Of a stretch of 64,000 nucleotides of DNA, positions 61,375-64,000 are shown in pieces. Each line of letters starts with the position of its first letter. Within the stretch, counting starts at the first letter, position 1. The notes beneath the pieces were generated by a model. It ran no database searches, was not told the origin of the DNA, and saw only the letters and a list, made by a program, of their open reading frames with translations. Location: NCBI RefSeq assembly GCF_003014695.1, contig NZ_PYAS01000015.1, positions 124,001-188,000 on the forward strand, written 5' to 3'. The stretch is from Dyadobacter jiangsuensis. Lineage in GTDB: Bacteria; Bacteroidota; Bacteroidia; Cytophagales; Spirosomataceae. Both the position numbers and the translations under genes were made by a program.

Positions 61375-61584
61375 TGAAAATACCTTTCTCTCAATACTTT
61401 ATGACAAATTCACCTCTGCCTATGACCCAAAACCACTACTAATTTCTATTCTACAAAAAAGGTCGATGATGCTGCAACACCACCGACCCGATTAATCCCC
61501 CCGCTTGTGTACGCTTAACAGCATCTGATAGAGGCTGCTATGGGAATCATTATGCCGAATTTTAACCCGACAAAAATCAAAATT

Positions 61585-64000
61585 ATGTCAAAAAGAGTAC
61601 AATTTCACCATGCTTTACAGAAAATCATGCGCATTACTCTGTATCAAGCCCTGCTCTCCATCGCGTTCAGCACTTTCGTTCATGCGAACGACGTGCGCGG
61701 ACAGCGTGTGTTAGAACAAAAAGTGACTTTGCGTTTAGCCAATTCCGAGATTGACAAGGCATTAGAGAAGATCGAGAATGTGACGAAGGTTAAGTTCATG
61801 TACAACCCTCAGATCTTCAACAATCAAAAAGCATCCTATAAATTTCAGGACGAATCGTTATCCGAAGTTCTCAGTAAAATTCTGACCCCGCATAAAGTTA
61901 TTTACGAAGTGGTTCAGGACCGCATTATCCTGCGCCGCGAACAGGCACCTATTGAAGAAAATGCATCCAAAACAGCTCCCAAACGCAACGTAACGGGAAA
62001 CGTTAAAGACGAGACCGGCGTTGGTCTGCCCGGCGTGAGCGTACTCGTGAAAGGTACCCAGCGTGGTACTTCGTCGGATGGGGAGGGAAACTTCTCGCTG
62101 GAAATCCCCGATGGCGAAGTTGAAACAGCGGTCCTGATTTTCAGCTTCGTAGGTTACACGTCGCAAGAAGTGACGGTAGGAAATCAGACTGCCGTAAATG
62201 TACAGCTAGCTCCCGAAGCAAAGGCGTTGAATGAAGTAGTGGTAACGGCTTTGGGTATCGCCAAAGAGAAAAAGGCATTGGCCTACGCGGTGACCGAAGT
62301 GAAAGGGGCTGAATTTACACAGGCTCGTGAGAATAACATCGGTAATGCGCTGACCGGTAAAATCGCCGGTGTGAACGCGACAGGTATGGCCACAGGCCCT
62401 GGTGGATCGAGCCGCATTGTAATCCGCGGTAACGGTTCCTTGAATGGTAACAACCAGCCTTTGTACGTAATTAATGGTATGCCGATGGACAACACCACGC
62501 CCGGCGGAACCGCTGCCGACGGTAACGGTATGAACGTTGACCGCGGAGACGGTATCGGTGGTATCAACCCGGACGATATCGAGTCGATCAGCGTTTTGAA
62601 AGGTGGTCCGGCGGCGGCCCTTTATGGTGCCCGCGCTTCGAACGGTGTGATTTTGATTACCACGAAAAAAGGACGTGCGCAAAAAGGCATCGGTGTGGAG
62701 ATCAACAGCAACACCACATTTGAAAGCCTTGCGGTAATCCCGAAATGGCAATATGAATACGGCCAGGGTGTGGATGGTGTAAAACCGACATCACTGGATC
62801 AGGCCAAAAGCACAGGACGTCTGTCTTACGGCGCCAAAATGGATGGACAGCCTACTATTCAGGTCGATGGACAAATGCACCCGTATTCACCACAGAAAAA
62901 CAACCTGAAAAACTTCTATAATACAGGAACGAACTACATTAACTCGGTAGCATTGACAGGCGGCAGCCAGGCTATCAACTTCCGTTTGGGTTTGAACAAC
63001 ACCAAATCAAATAGCGTAGTACCGAACTCTTCATTCGTACGCCGCATTGCGAACCTGAACCTGAATGCATTTCTGGGTAAAAAACTAAGCCTCGAAACAG
63101 TTTTCCAATACAACCTCGAACAAGGAACCAACCGTCCGAAAGTAGGTTACGCAGATATGAACCCGCACTGGGCGACATACCTGGTTGCCAACGTGGTAGA
63201 TATCCGCAGCTTAGCTCCCGGATATGACGCCGTGACTGGTAAAGAATTGGAATGGAACCCGGTACCCGCTGCGCCAAACCCTTATTTTGTGGTTAATAAA
63301 TTCAAAAACGATGATACCAAGCACCGCTTTTTGAGCCAGGGAAGCCTTCGTTACGACATTCTGGAAAACCTGTACGTAAAAGGTAGCGTGAGCCAGGATT
63401 TTTACAGCTTCACCTCTGAATACGTGCAGCCGACCAACAACGCATTCTTCCCCCGCGGAACCTATGAAGGAAGAAAAACCACCTCTTCCGAAACCAACGG
63501 TATGGTGACCGTGAACTATAACAAAGAGTTCGAAAACGTGAGCTTCTCAGCCATGGCCGGTGCCAATGCACAGCGCAGCGTTTTTGATCAGACTGTCATC
63601 GCAGGTAGCGAATTTACCATACCTTATTTTTACAGCTATACCAACCTGGCTGCAATGACCACCACGCCGACTTACATGAAAAGCGCGATCAACTCGCTCT
63701 TCGGTTCGGTTGACTTCGGTTACAAAGGTCTGGCTTATCTGACCGTTTCGGGCCGTCAGGACTGGTTCTCGGTTTTGAACCCTAAGAGCAACCACATTTT
63801 CTACCCGTCGATCGGTGGTTCGGTGATCCTCTCGGAAGCTATCAACCTGCCTTCGGCGATCAGCTTTGCAAAATTGCGCGGTTCATGGGCGCAAGTGGGT
63901 GGTGCTACTGTGAATGCATACCAGATTTATCAGTATTACAATATGCAGCAAGGCGGCCACAATGGCCAGCCGGTACAAGGCCTAGCTTCTTCGCAGGTAC
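61585..64000 (+). CDS. SusC/RagA-family TonB-dependent transporter, cassette 4, 3' end outside window
   Basis: 805 codons from the ATG at 61585 run off the window edge with no stop. A signal peptide (LYQALLSIAFSTFVHANDVR) and STN domain (KVTLRLANSEIDKALEKIEN to VVQDRIILR) are followed by a carboxypeptidase-like domain (GLPGVSVLVKGTQRGTSSDG), NEVVVTALGIAKEKKALAYA and the plug (IESISVLKGGPAAALYGARA). The 210-bp gap upstream holds only a weak 5-bp stem (GGTCG 61461-61465 with CGACC 61484-61488). A SusD gene probably follows beyond the edge. Confidence 0.93.
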   Translation, partial: MSKRVQFHHALQKIMRITLYQALLSIAFSTFVHANDVRGQRVLEQKVTLRLANSEIDKALEKIENVTKVKFMYNPQIFNNQKASYKFQDESLSEVLSKILTPHKVIYEVVQDRIILRREQAPIEENASKTAPKRNVTGNVKDETGVGLPGVSVLVKGTQRGTSSDGEGNFSLEIPDGEVETAVLIFSFVGYTSQEVTVGNQTAVNVQLAPEAKALNEVVVTALGIAKEKKALAYAVTEVKGAEFTQARENNIGNALTGKIAGVNATGMATGPGGSSRIVIRGNGSLNGNNQPLYVINGMPMDNTTPGGTAADGNGMNVDRGDGIGGINPDDIESISVLKGGPAAALYGARASNGVILITTKKGRAQKGIGVEINSNTTFESLAVIPKWQYEYGQGVDGVKPTSLDQAKSTGRLSYGAKMDGQPTIQVDGQMHPYSPQKNNLKNFYNTGTNYINSVALTGGSQAINFRLGLNNTKSNSVVPNSSFVRRIANLNLNAFLGKKLSLETVFQYNLEQGTNRPKVGYADMNPHWATYLVANVVDIRSLAPGYDAVTGKELEWNPVPAAPNPYFVVNKFKNDDTKHRFLSQGSLRYDILENLYVKGSVSQDFYSFTSEYVQPTNNAFFPRGTYEGRKTTSSETNGMVTVNYNKEFENVSFSAMAGANAQRSVFDQTVIAGSEFTIPYFYSYTNLAAMTTTPTYMKSAINSLFGSVDFGYKGLAYLTVSGRQDWFSVLNPKSNHIFYPSIGGSVILSEAINLPSAISFAKLRGSWAQVGGATVNAYQIYQYYNMQQGGHNGQPVQGLASSQV

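Overview
The window is a chromosomal segment of a member of the Bacteroidota, most likely a Cytophagales organism near Dyadobacter/Spirosoma. Four lines of evidence support this. There are repeated ECF sigma / FecR anti-sigma / SusC / SusD cassettes. Several promoters look like the Bacteroidota -7 element TAnnTTTG. L-arabinose genes sit beside a Nudix-type regulator. Several families are typical of the phylum (DUF2851, YceI, RagB/SusD). The genus is an inference; no rRNA or tRNA gene is visible.

Layout. 1-2.7 kb: minus-strand L-arabinose genes (araB, start of araA) and an AraR-type regulator with a dead Nudix box. 2.9-11.4 kb: nutrient-uptake cassette 1 (ECF sigma, FecR, SusC, SusD, exported metallophosphoesterase). 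11.5-19.5 kb: cassette 2 (ECF sigma, FecR, SusC, SusD, exported endonuclease/exonuclease/phosphatase-type hydrolase). 19.6-42.6 kb: a mixed region. It holds a small two-gene unit (DUF6934-like plus a 54-aa protein), a truncated oxidoreductase-type lipid/thiol protein, OsmC, an amidohydrolase, a peptidoglycan transglycosylase, CCA-adding enzyme, a HigB/HigA toxin-antitoxin pair, truncated globin, AMP nucleosidase, YceI/MarR, Maf, a GH13 enzyme, lactonase-type beta-propellers, thiolase and an MFS transporter. A vestigial outer-membrane barrel C-terminus also lies here.

42.8-56.9 kb: cassette 3 (ECF sigma, FecR, SusC, SusD) followed by six codirectional genes. They encode a Tat-exported PLP-dependent lyase, an exported amidohydrolase/deacetylase, two quinoprotein-type sugar dehydrogenases, a c-type cytochrome and a Tat-exported RidA. 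I read this as a periplasmic oxidation, deacetylation and deamination pathway, possibly for amino sugars or amino-sugar acids. It is the strongest candidate for an undescribed system here. 57.2-64.0 kb: cassette 4, whose sigma and FecR genes are separated by an acyltransferase and a minus-strand immunity-like gene. Its SusC runs off the end of the window.

Non-coding structure is unusually rich. There are polypurine/polypyrimidine inverted repeats (1.9 and 56.9 kb), a 10-bp-period degenerate repeat with a TGAC core (32.2, 38.0 and 40.6 kb), a 14-bp tandem repeat (26.5 kb) and long hairpins at most gene junctions of the 49.6-57.0 kb locus. All product names come from reading protein motifs; no database search was possible.
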